From Haemonchus contortus (taxonomy: Eukaryota; Nematoda; Chromadorea; Rhabditida; Trichostrongylidae): a DNA stretch of 64,000 nucleotides. Location: the NCBI GenBank assembly GCA_000469685.2, contig LS997565.1, forward strand, positions 3,994,005-4,058,004, in the 5' to 3' direction. Below the pieces are notes generated by a model, which saw only the letters and a list, made by a program, of their open reading frames with translations, was not told the origin of the DNA and made no database searches. The position numbers and the translations under genes were made by a program. Positions 37,825 to 49,400 of this stretch are shown piece after piece (positions within the stretch are counted from its first letter, which is position 1; each line of letters starts with the position of its first letter).

Positions 37825-39699
37825 ATGAATCGTCTACGGGTAGCTGTTGGAATATCAGGTGGAGTTGATAGCGCAGTATCAGCATGGCTGTTGAAGAAGA
37901 AAGGATTCGACGTCGTTGGCGTTTACATGGTGCATTCCTGTTGGTATTTATGATCAATATTGGCGAATGAGATCTCGACGAAGCCTTGGTTTCATTCCTT
38001 CTCGTATCAGAGTTGAGTTTGCGCTAAAGGCTCAAAAAGAGAAGCATCGATAAGTGAGATGTTTAAGAATTAAGACCGCACCGTCTCTGAGCCAGAAAGG
38101 GATGAGTGCGAACATTGTGGTTTTTGTGATGAAGGAATGAGAGAACTGAGTTTTGGTTTATTCAACCTCATAAGGGGAGTATCTACACATTCTTTTTACT
38201 TGTTACAAGGCTGTAAAACTTGTCGAATACATACACGGTCTCTTCCGAGATTCAATGATGAAAAGTTGCTAGTTTCATCTACCTGTACGAACCTGATGCC
38301 AGTCAAGCGACTCCGGAGGTGCTAGCTTCAGTTCGAGATGTAGTCCCCGACTATAAGTGTGATAGTAACGACGCTTAACGGTACTCCTTCTTCTCCACCT
38401 GGTACACCCGATGGAAAAAGAGCATTGTTGTAGCTGCGACAGTACATTGAAAATTAACTAGTAAACTGTATGAAGAATTCACCTACTTCGACATGGAGAA
38501 CTAACTTTATAGATCAACTGGGATCCTGTAGAGGAAGGATCAGCTGCCTGTTCACGAACGAAGGATGAAACCGATGCTCAATATGTATGCGAAAAGATGC
38601 ACATTCCATTCAGTACGGTCAATTTCGTCAAAGAATACTGGAATGATGTTTTTGTGTGAGTTCGTACAGATATTTTTGCGGATCAGCGTTCGAATTTAAG
38701 ATGACTGTGAAAAAGGGATCTCGCTAAATTGATTAGATGAGGAGTGAGGAAGGGTACAGAAGGGTTGGGAAAGAGGGTATGGCTTTGATCAACTTCACTG
38801 TCAACTCAAATCTGCTTGAAACTCTTCTTCTGAACCATTTTTCTTAAACTTCACTAGTCCCATAGGGGTAAACGTTCAGATCCAACCAGAATTGATGTGT
38901 CCGTAGAACGTGACGACTGTATGCGCGTTCGCGACGCGCAAATTTACTAGTTGATTTACCTTCAGTGCCTATAATTGTGTCCTGGCTTGTTCTGATATTT
39001 ATAATCGGGTTCAAATTATCACAAGCGATGGCGACGCATCGTTGAATTTAACTATATTGTATGGTTTGATACGGTATTTCACATACATCACTTTGTTTCC
39101 AGAACTATGCTAGACAACTACCGCCGTGGACGAACTGTTGTTCCCGATATCGCTTGTAACAGTCATATCAAATTCGAACGCCTACATCACCATGCAATAG
39201 AGAAACTTGGGGCAAACTTTGTTGCAACTGGGCACTATGCAAGTACATCCTTCGGGGACTTCCAGGAGAACCAGCAGCCAGGATCCGGTAAGTTAAAAAA
39301 TTGAAGGACCGAGTCACTCTCCAATCAAATCCAGGCCCTAATCGCTTCAATATCGAAAGTTAAGGTGTAAATCTTCTATGCGGAGCTGATCCATTGAAAG
39401 ATCAGACATATTTCTTGTGCACATTGAAGCAAGAACAATTGAAACGGGCCATGTTCCCCGTCGGATCACTAACAAAAACTGAAGTTCGTCGGATAGCGAG
39501 AGAACAGGGTTTGGATGAAATCGCTGATAAGCCTGAGGTAATCCTTCTAAACACCTATGATATGTTTCTCGAAGGAAACTCAACTTGACTTTCTAGAGTA
39601 TGGGCATTTGCTTTGTCGGAAAACGGAAAAAATTTGAAAAATTCATCGATCAGGTAAGAACTTAATGAAAGTCCTGACTGTTGTGATTGGCATAGTTCA

Positions 39700-39797
<98 letters not shown>

Positions 39798-40757
39798 TAT
39801 TTAGTATATCGAGCCATGTCCCGGCGAAATCCTTACTCTAAATGGGAAACATCTTGGCCATCACCAAGGTGTTCATCATTTCACATTGGGAAAACGAATA
39901 GCCATACAAGGATGTCATCTTGGCTATTTTGTTGCACGAATTGACGTCAACAATAGAATTGTTAACGCGGTGAGGTCGTTATGGTACCTTCAGCTGTAGA
40001 TGATGCTTAGAAATGAATACGTTGGTTTAGTGTGAAGGCTCCCATCATCCGTCACTCTACGCCACAGAGTTCTGCTTATCAGAGCCACAATGGATAGATA
40101 GGAACCCCTTGGCAGGTGAATTTAGTGGTTACACTTCAGCAAGTTGACACGTTAGATTCTTTACAAAGGCTTGCCTAATTGTGGAAGGGAGTTGAGTGCA
40201 TGGCGCACACTGAGAATTTCGAAGAGCTTGCCGATCTTTTTACTTCTGCTTTTCTCTAATCATATTATTAGCAATAGCCCTTTACGAAAATGTTAGCATA
40301 AACCTGCTTTTGAGTGCCTAGTAGCGGAGCGTCAGTGAGGTTTGCCGCTCCGTGAACGCTCGCTTAATCGCCACTTTTTGGGTCCTTAACTGACAAAGGA
40401 TTCGGTTTGCCTGCCTGAGAACAATTCCCATTTTGTGCTGCTTGGGAGATTTTATGTATTTTACAATTTGATGCATAAAAACTTCCAGATGACGAAGAAA
40501 CAACCCTTGAGTGTCGAATTCAGCGGACTCATCAACCTATCAGATGCCATGTGAAACGAGTTGCACAAAATCTTCTGTCAATTAAACCGGTGGTCCCTTT
40601 GAGAGCTGTAGCTGGTGGACAGGTCAGATTCTTCCTCTTTTGGATCCCCTTCAGTCGCTTAAAGTATGACCTGTTATAGGTGTGTGTATTCTACGATGGC
40701 CGAGAATGCCTAGGAGGTGGTGAAGTGCAAAACGTCGTCTCGACACTTGAATATTAA
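37825..40757 (+). CDS. mttu-1: Mitochondrial tRNA-specific 2-thiouridylase (TRMU/MnmA family, 374 aa, 9 exons)
   Basis: Exons: 37825-37929, 38513-38655, 39103-39287, 39365-39537, 39597-39653, 39805-39969, 40031-40115, 40489-40622, 40680-40757; all phases agree. The enzyme uses ATP and a persulfide to convert the wobble uridine of mitochondrial Lys, Glu and Gln tRNAs to 2-thiouridine. The PP-loop SGGVDS is at residues 11-16. Family blocks follow: [12 protein letters not shown], then [12 protein letters not shown] with the first catalytic Cys at 101, ATGHYA, KDQTYFL, and [10 protein letters not shown] with the second catalytic Cys at 207. A GGGEV box lies near the C-terminus. The length is normal for the family. 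The usual TPNPD motif reads TVVPD here. Almost no presequence precedes the PP-loop, so an upstream exon may be missing. The symbol follows the C. elegans orthologue by family; TRMU is the human name. Confidence 0.92.
39701..39794. repeat. (TA)47 microsatellite in the thiouridylase intron 5
   Basis: An uninterrupted run of 47 TA dinucleotides lies between the exons 39597-39653 and 39805-39969. Its right end is about 10 bases from the AG that starts the next exon, so it occupies the place where the polypyrimidine tract would be. It could also be a point of assembly error. Confidence 0.97.
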
Positions 40758-40836
40758 CATCGTAATTTTCGCCAAAATGGTTTTTTTGCCCGTTGTACTT
40801 AGTTGTTAAGTTGATTTAGTTGTTATAGAGATTTTA

Positions 40837-40842
40837 AATAAA
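40837..40842 (+). terminator. AATAAA polyadenylation signal of the thiouridylase gene
   Basis: AATAAA lies 80 bases after the stop codon at 40757, a normal distance for a nematode 3' UTR. Confidence 0.6.
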
Positions 40843-41030
40843 TTCTTTTACTAGTGCCGAATAACAAAAAGGACATGTTCTATATGTGACACACTTCCAC
40901 TAACTCAGTTGCGCTACTCATTGGAAATTCACGAGCTGGGTCACACGGCCTCACACCGCCTACAAGTAACAATTGAATAGCTAATGTATTGGGTAAGGAG
41001 CAGATAACACTCCACACCCACTTCAAGTAC

Positions 41031-42383
41031 CTATAAATAGGTATGTACCAGTAACGCTATGGCTATATGTACCGATACAGTTAGTAATCCAAGTATAACG
41101 ACTATTGTTACACGGCGGCATTTGCTCACAATTTTCTTAAAGTTATTATTGTTGTTATTAGTGAGAACCCTGAAAATATCATTTTCTTGATCATTTGTCG
41201 ACGTTGATGCTGAACGTTCCAAAATTTCATGGTCGAATGACTTTGTGAAGCTCTTTCCGTTTACCACATATAAAGGAGATACTACCTTATATGTTACAAC
41301 GTTAAAAACTGAATGAAATGGCAAATGAAAGCAAAAGTCAACTGAGAACCTTGATTATATATGGTCGAATAAAGCTCTTTCCATAACAAGAAAGTTAAGG
41401 GTAAAGAAAAGGCAAGAAAAGATGTCGCAAAATTTTGATCAACAGGTTTCACCTTCCAATGCCTTAAACGTAATCAATCCGATTCGACAGCGATACAATT
41501 GATCACGAGAATGGTTTAAGCATAAAAAAGTGCACTGGCCAAATAGTGGCCCTGTCTGGGCGCGGTAATCGCGCTCCAATCGAACTACCTAATCGGGCGG
41601 GGTGTTTTTGAATTCAAACAAATCGAGCCGATTTGAATTTCCTTTTGGGGTCTGCCGATCTCGTTCACCTTGACTCCCTCCCTTATCGGCGGTGGGTTGT
41701 TTACCTACTACGACTTTCTTGTTTCATTTATCGCAGGCTTTCTTGGGTTTTAGTCCTATCTAACGTACGCGGTGGTGTATGCCACATATATAAGTTCCGT
41801 TGACAACTGTGAGACTTCTATCTGTAAAATTTGAAATTGATTTTGTAAAATGAAGACTTAATTCGTCCTTTTTTTCTTGTTGTTGTTCTAGTCATTTTAG
41901 TTCCTCTTCATCGTTTTTTGATAAGCTCCTCCTCGGAGGCTACTAAATAACATGGTTCGAATGGTCAACAATTGTTGTGTTCGGGTGCGGGTGCTCCACC
42001 AAAGCGTATTCGAGTGGTACGGTTTTGGGATTCACAATTGCGAACATATTTTACCAGCCCGAAAATAAGGTTAAAAAGGTTGAAGTGTAAAAATCTCCTG
42101 TATTCGTCAGAATTGTCTCAATACCTACTTGTGTGAGGATTACATATGAGAATAATAATTGGTCTTGGGATTGTTTGGGAAAAACATCGAGTGAGGAGAA
42201 GCTGTTGCTCGAAGATATTTTTTTTGCATTTTGGTCATAGCTCGGGCAGAAATAACTTCTTTTCTGTAATGCCGTTCTGCTTGTGAATTTTTGACATGAA
42301 ATCCGCGTGTTTTCTACATATTCCCGATAGGCTGTTACGTTCGTGCGCTGAAAAGACATCTTTGCTGGGTTGCTTGATGTCAT
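41031..42383 (-). CDS. Probable tail-anchored membrane protein, family unknown (178 aa, 2 exons)
   Basis: Exons 42383-42125 and 41308-41031 on the minus strand. The exon 1 donor GTAG/GTATTG (phase 1) fits the acceptor CATTTCATTCAG before 41308, which supplies the two missing bases. The first 86 residues are polar and rich in Ser, Thr, Arg and Lys. The second exon adds a Ser/Thr/Asp-rich part, a run of six Asn, and then a basic patch (KCRR). It ends with one hydrophobic helix of about 20 residues that stops five residues before the end, the layout of a tail-anchored protein. No signal peptide is seen. I do not recognise the family. The 816-bp intron could hide another in-phase exon. The start is only 92 bp from that of the divergent gene to the right. 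Confidence 0.5.
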
Positions 42384-42474
42384 GTTCGCAAACAATGTTG
42401 ACAAACAGCAAACAATGCTCGTTTGCTCTCTTTTTTTAAAGGTTTCATTTTGTACTGATTGAAGATTTCAGAAA
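42384..42474. promoter_or_regulatory. Compact divergent promoter with paired GCAAACAATG motifs
   Basis: The 91 bp between the two divergent start codons contain GCAAACAATG at 42388-42397 and again at 42408-42417, exactly 20 bp apart, with GACAAACAG between them. GCAAACA fits the forkhead-type RYAAACA consensus. A T-rich stretch and a TTTCAG acceptor (ending 42471) precede the plus-strand ATG. Confidence 0.4.
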
Positions 42475-43265
42475 ATGAGCACTGACTCTACTGATGATCA
42501 CAAATTTGTCTCGCCTGTCTCTAGGAATGCTGAGACGGCTGGCGACAAGGATAAGTCCGAAAACGAAAATGCAGAGGCGAAGGTGAGAGCTGAAAGTGAT
42601 GGCGAAATATTTCATTTTTACTATCACTACTACGAGCAAAGCCGTGTTTTCAGGCAGTAGCTGCAGCCAAAAAAGAAACTCCTGTGGCCGTTCGCACACG
42701 CCGACACTTTCAGAACGAGCTTCACATGAGCTCGCCATCTGATGCCCAGCTGTCGCCATGCACGGTGAAACTGTTCGGAAAAGGGGGAAGAAAGGTTAAC
42801 TTGATCTTGAAAGTCTCATGACTAGCTGTCTTTACTTCTTGAAGAAATCGCCATTCTCACGGTTCTGACCCACCTTTTTTTGTCGGGAAGGTGACACTGA
42901 AATGTGGATGCCCACCGTCGTTTAGGCTGGGTGATAAGATAATGAGTATCCCACTTGCAAGCCTTCATTCTCTCAGGGCATAACTCATTACAAGGAATTT
43001 CTTTCGCATGTCCAGCGAACATCAGTCAGAGCACCGATATAATGTGAACTCAACGTAGTAGGGATCCTAAATGATTCAAGAGAAGAATTTTTCCATTCCT
43101 CGCCCCAATTTCTCTCCTCCCATAATGTCCTTCCCATTGAAAAGATGTATTGTGAAGGTATTTCCACTAGGTAGTAAACAACATTTTCTTCAGATGACGA
43201 GTGGACCGACAGCGATTCTCAGAAACAAGCAACACAGTGCAATACCCTTCAATATGAATGACTAG
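42475..43265 (+). CDS. Small hydrophilic protein of unknown function (106 aa, 3 exons)
   Basis: Exons 42475-42582, 42654-42794, 43194-43265; phases agree. The ATG follows GATTTCAG by three bases, a likely spliced-leader acceptor. The N-terminal third is acidic (Asp, Glu, Ser, Asn), followed by an alanine-rich and basic segment (AVAAAKKE, RTRRHF). The middle segment ELHMSSPSDAQLSPCTVKLF reads like a conserved peptide core with two Ser-Pro sites, which could be phosphorylated. No membrane segment or known domain is visible, and I do not recognise the family. The third exon (MTSGPTAILRNKQ) is less sure, because another frame of it is open as well; canonical splice phase supports the frame chosen. 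AATAAA at 43457-43462 gives a plausible 3' end. Confidence 0.6.
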
Positions 43266-43456
43266 ATCAACGTCGTCATCCAAGTGTCAAATGTAAAAAG
43301 AGCCTGTTCATAAATGGAATATTAAGCGCACACGTTATTTTATTACTGTAAAAGGTCATATGTTGTCATAGTCCATTCTGTATTTATCAACTTCATTAAC
43401 TATTTGTGTCTCTATATCTTAGTGATGGTAAATTTGTAACTATCACTTTGATAAAG

Positions 43457-43462
43457 AATAAA
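43457..43462 (+). terminator. AATAAA polyadenylation signal of the small-protein gene
   Basis: AATAAA lies about 190 bases after the stop codon at 43265 and is the first clear signal downstream. Confidence 0.45.
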
Positions 43463-46400
43463 AATTTAACGTCACGAAATTTATGCAAGATAACCTAACG
43501 AGTTGCCTACATATGGAAAATATCGGTTTTATGGCTTTCATAGATAGATTTTGCAATCTGGACCTCTGGACTGGACACAGCGGGAAGTGAAGTTCATGTT
43601 GTAAAGGTTTTCAAACTCTGGATAGGTTTTTAGGTAAAACATATTAAAACAAACATACTGTTACAAAACATATTAATACCGGCAAGGCTGCTAGGGATCA
43701 GGTTACAGGTTAGATCTTTTAAGTGAGACAGAAATTCCACCATCAGGTCTTTCCTTCACATTTTCATTGTGTATTCATTGCTGTGCATTTCATATTACCC
43801 ATTACGAGAAGTGAAGAAATTAAATTAATAAAACTGAAATCAATTTAGGCGATGCGATAAAAAGGACAAGTGACAGACGAGAGACAGTCACTCTGAGTCA
43901 AGTCGACATCGTGAGCAACGTTTTCACCGTGGCAACTCTGTTTAACAAGTCTGTTACCTTTTAATCCACTAACCTTCAATCTTTGTGGAATTCTCAACGT
44001 AGACGCACAGGTCGATAATTTCGTTCGGAAGTATTGAAATGGCTACAGTTACCAAGCAGTTAAGTGAAGGGGCTTTTCGTGCATGACTTCTAGCCCGTGA
44101 ATAGAGCTCGGTTTACTGTATTGTACTTGTTTTTTAAAAGGTAAATTCCTACAGATTATAATATTTGGTCTCATAATCGAAAAAAATCCGATAACTGTTC
44201 ATTTTTTGAGGCATACTGATCTGTTTTTGGTATATAGGACAGGAACTACATTCACTTAATTGGCGTACAATATTTTTTCATCATTGACTGTATCTTGAGA
44301 CATTCGATCGCATATTTTTATAACAGCCGGAGATCTTCGCCCTTATCGTACGTTGCACTAATATGAACCATCAAATGCAATGCTGCAATTATTATGGCTA
44401 ACAAGTGGGCATAGAATAAATGCAGCCTGTTGGATTGATCGTGGCTCAGTCTGTGCTTTCAGGCTTCGTTAATCCAAGCTTAGTGTTCCCAACGATTATC
44501 GTTGCCATCGTTGAAATAGGTGTTGGAGCTCCGTTCAGTGGTATTAACTCAGTGAATGATAAATCGCTATAGCAACCAGCAACAAAGCGGCCGTTGACGC
44601 TATCGTTCGCGTATAGGCGATTGTTTCATTGCATAATTGCAGCCAGCTACATCCGACTAATTGGTTTTGATCTATCACCAGCTGACTGGCCTTATGTTTA
44701 CGATGTGACAGTAACATGATATCATAACATTGTTTATCATCTAATTTCAGATAAACTTGTTTATTCGGATTGAACAATGATAACTTTTTCAATGGGTTAC
44801 TTATAAGCCTTTCACTTCACTTCTCGGGCATGAGGTAATAGTGTTATTTGTGGATTCCATCATTAATGTTCACAACTCAAGTATTTTACTATCGAACAAG
44901 ACGCAGGAGGATCTCATACATTTATTTCTTGTGCTGATCTGCTTGTTAGTCATATTGAGTGCGAACTTCTACTTTACCCGAATATTTACTTCTAAAACTA
45001 TGATTGCCCATCTCAAGTACAATTCAGTACAGTGAACTTTCTTGCCCCCAGAGGAAAGATATGTTTGATTGAAGGAACTAAGTTAAATTAAAATTAAGTT
45101 AAGCGGTCATTGAGTAACTTCAGTGGCATCTACTGTAAAATGTTGCTTTTACTTCAAACTCTTTCAAAAAATGTAAAAGTTATTTTTTTGGTCAGCTTAA
45201 GTGATAAAATGTTGCTTTTACTTCAAACTCTTTCAAAAAATGTAAAAGTTATTTTTTTGGTCAGCTTAAGTGATTCCATATTGGGAACAATTTCTTACTA
45301 GTGCGAGCCATGTATTTTATTTTTTTTTCAAAATCATCTCGATCTCTATAAATATGATGAACTACTCATTCATTTTGAAAAATGAGAGATTTATTATTTT
45401 TGAACAGGTATCAGGCTAAATTTAGTTTTCAGTAAATAGCGGAATTCAATTTCTGTCAATAGCGTTCAGGTGGTAATTTATAAAATTGTGTAAGGTTTCG
45501 TGGTCCCTTCTTTTCCACTCAACTTTCCCTCAAAGCTGTTATGACGTCTGGACTTGTAGGCTGGCTACAATACAAAATTTTGGAGAAATCAACTTCCAGA
45601 AGAATCACAGTTGTCATCACTGAGATTTGGTCCAAGATAACTCAGCGCTCGCATGAATAAAAATCGCGGTAGACTGGATGAATTTTGGTTCGAACTTGGT
45701 TTTAGGGCCGGTGGTATTGCGAACAATTGCCACTGGCCCATCTTCGCTTATATTTATTACTTCATCACCCTGTTTCCCGTCATGCTGCTTTACTGCCTCT
45801 AACTACTTGTGGATTTTCGAAGATACTGTACAGTGCATGGCTCGAAGCTGGCTTGCGAAGTGTTTCTTTTGCTGTGTCCTGAACTTCCCTTATCTTTCCC
45901 ACAGTTCCTCTTGTAGGATTGCACTGTTAGTTATCACAATCTCACTATTATTGAAGCTCAGAATGCAAAAGTGCACAAAAGCTGCACTCTAACTGCACTG
46001 AAGTTATCTGCAAAAAATGACTCTTAACTACGCCCAGATGTTGACTGACTTTTTTATGTGTGCGCAGATGTTGACTAGACTTTTTTCATTAGCTCCATTC
46101 TGCATTCGGCAGATATTTACTCTTACGCAAAACTTTTACTTGATCACTATGTATGTTAGTGATTGCTGGTTCGATTGAAAAAAAAACGAAACAGTTTGTA
46201 GTCTTCTTTTGATTGAGGTTCATATCGAGCAATGATTTCCATTAGCAGCTCTCTGTTATGGTTCGAGAAATGAGTGATTGCCTTTTCTCAAGGATTTCGC
46301 AGGTTTTGTGTCTGGGAAATGCCAGATGTTCCGAAGCGAATTCCCAAGAGTTCGCAATCATCGTAATAGTTGTCCTTCAAAAAAAAGAAGGGGTAGAGAA

Positions 46401-49400
46401 CGGATTAGATGATAATCCGTTGGAGCAAGATCTGTTGATTATGATGGACGAGGGAAACCCATGAAGCAGAGCCTCATCTGAGTGTGTTGTTCCCTACTTG
46501 CTATATATGGACTGCGCGTTATCGTAAACAGAAGAGTATTGTAAATTAAACCAGTACGTACCATCATGGTTCCTGGTACGAATCTCTGTTGATGTAAGCG
46601 TGCAGTGTAGTTTCCAGAGTGCAGTTTTGTGGCTTTAAATCGTGATAGTGTGATACCCCAGCCCTCCCTTACAGAATGGTAGTGGTCCTACTTCAGGTTT
46701 GAAGTCATGAAGGATTGGATTTGAAGTTACTAAGGCTCCTTAACGGTATATCACATACGGCGACTTCTTCCTGCAGTAGTTTATGTAGAGTGCTCACCAC
46801 TATATCTGGTAATACCCTAATTTTTTAATTGGAAGAGTTTTCTTATAAGAGCAAGTTCCTGGTCACCACTTTTTCTTTTCCTTTCTTACCATCAACTATC
46901 TTCTCTGAGATGGCATCATTGCTGCTTCCACTGTTTCCATTATTCTGATCCTTTGAGTAGATGGAATAAAATTCGAGCTTTGTCCAGCCGAGAGGCGAAG
47001 TCACTTACCTCTGTCTACCCCACCTCTCCTTCCAAGGCATTTAATTTCATGTTCTACTATTTGGCTGCTGCCCATCTCGCCAACTTTCTGAACGGTAGAG
47101 TATAGGGATGCTAAAGTGGAGTGATGTCAGCAACCTAGATCAAGGCCAAGCATTATAACCTTTTTTTGATTGGATCGCACGAGCTGTTCCAGTGGCAGAT
47201 GAAGGAGGGCAGATGTAGCTCAGTTAAGAAAGGTGGTGTTGAAGAGAAGAATGAAGTCAACCTAGAGCACGAGGAAGTAAGTCTAGAGATTGGTGCAGGA
47301 TTGATGGGGGGAACAAGTGAAGTGAACTTTTGGAGGGAATTGCGAGGAAGCTAAAGCTTATAGTAGATCGAGTCTAGGAAATGTCGGATGAATATGAAGG
47401 CAGCTAGAGGGACGAAAATGAGGCTAGGTGGCAGGAATGGTGAGCAGAACGAGTCTATCTCTTTTTTTTCACCATTGCTGCAATCTCACTATATTTTATG
47501 TAAGGGAACAGAGTATTCACAGGTGTAGAAGGTATCAGGTACAAAGGGCACTGTTTTTGTGATGTCATGAATCGTCACCCCAAAGGGGCTTTCCTCCGGA
47601 CGTGGTTACGGATCAGAGCTCACATCGGTGCTCATTCCATTTCGCCCTCGTGCACTCAACACTATAAGCTTCACGCTTCGTCAACTTTCATAGCGTTTGA
47701 GCTTAACGATTTCTTTCCATGTTCGTGTGAATTGTGAATTTTAGCATCGGACCGGTAATGCTGACGATATATTTTCTTGCGATTTTCATATTTTTTGCTT
47801 ATTCTTTCATATGTACAGGGAGCCTTTTGTCAAAAATCGCTTCAACTGATGAACAAACTATTGAGAGGAAAGTCCGATATAAAAAATTATCCAGAGGGAA
47901 AAGTGCAGAGTGAACTCGAATGAAGCCGAGCCAAATCAAATCAGTCATCACCTTGCGGCAACTCAAAAATTTCTCCTACCAACTTTGTGTTCATCTTTTT
48001 GGGAGGATTTAAATTGTTGTTCCGGAATTACTTAATGAGAAAAAATTAATTCGTCAAAGCAACCATTAGTGCTTTGATCTTGTCATGGAATATGGAAAGA
48101 TCTGCATAGGGAAAAGAGCAGTCCCATACTATAATTCTTTCATCAAATGTGTTGTTTGACAATGAACAAGTGACTTTCTGATGACTCTTTTGGCACGGTA
48201 AGGCATCAACGCAGTGGCGAGAATAACTTCTAAATTTTTGCTCATCTGTTTTTCGATTGAGAGAGGCGCTCAGTTGGTAATGCTTCTGTTTTTTTGTAGT
48301 AATGTAGTGGTAGGTAATGTTTTAGTAAAAAATTCTGTTCAAATTATGACTTCAGAGGCTGCTCTAATTTTTTTGAGCTTTGAAAGGTTGCAAGTGAAAG
48401 TGAGTTACTTTTCAGATTGCAGGGAATTGGTGGCTTACAGATACTCCTTCTTCAAAGAACAAACAATCAATTATAAAATTGATATTAAATAGCAATGTTA
48501 ATAGGATCGTGAAGGACGTCACTGTGGTTGGCTCTAAGAATTAGTGACTACTTTGAGGAATTTGAATGTGCAGGTGTTTGAAAGAGGATAGACATTCGCA
48601 AAGCTAAAGGCGAAATAGATGAAAAACCCAAAGTGTTTGTGATAACGGTTGACGGGAAAAGTGAGAGGTTCTAGTCTCTTTCAAATTTATGTTTATTTTT
48701 TGCAACAGCAATTACCACTAAAATTTCATAGCAAGCCGAGCAGTCATCTCACATAATCCCTATTGTATAGATTACGTCATAGGACCGTTTGGCTAGTTAT
48801 AAAATTTTACTGTTCTGTTTTATATGCTGTCGCTTCCTCAGAAACGAGGCCATGGCTTGAGGGATAATCTCAGGTTCCTGTCATCAGCATCCGAAGTATG
48901 AAGCGTGGAGCTTTTGACGACTCGAATAACACTGATATTAGATGCTCAGAGAAACTATTCAACAAATTCAATGCCATCGTTCCATCCCCGTTAAAGGTTT
49001 CAGGGGAAGTGGAAGCAATATGGATGGGGCGTGGTCAAAGTCGGTCTGGACAGGACCTGTTGGAGCACATGGGAAACTGAGTGCAGTGAAGAACTTTTCT
49101 TAGTCAAAAGAGTACATGGTCTCCGGGAAGTAGTCCCAGAATAGGACTTACCTTTGTACGATTGGGACGGATGGCTGAAGCCGTTCCACGGAAAATTTTT
49201 TCAGTCGCAGGCAATCTTTTCTGTGTACTGTCAGCGGCGCAGCTTTTTTGGATCCGAAATCCGATATTTTCCGAGTGAACTCGTAGCACGGATTTTTTTT
49301 TTGGGTAGGAAAGAATGAGTGTAAAGTTTTGTCGGATGGCTGAAGCTCTCTGAATCGGAAGTGTATCTTTGTAATAGCCTTTTACAAAATTATGCAGCAA

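Noticed and set aside
41560..41620. tRNA-like GTTCGATTGG on the minus strand
   Set aside because: No matching acceptor stem or A box.
43194..43260. Alternative reading of the last exon of the small-protein gene (DEWTDSDSQKQ)
   Set aside because: It needs a phase-1 donor after 42794, but the only canonical donor there gives phase 0.
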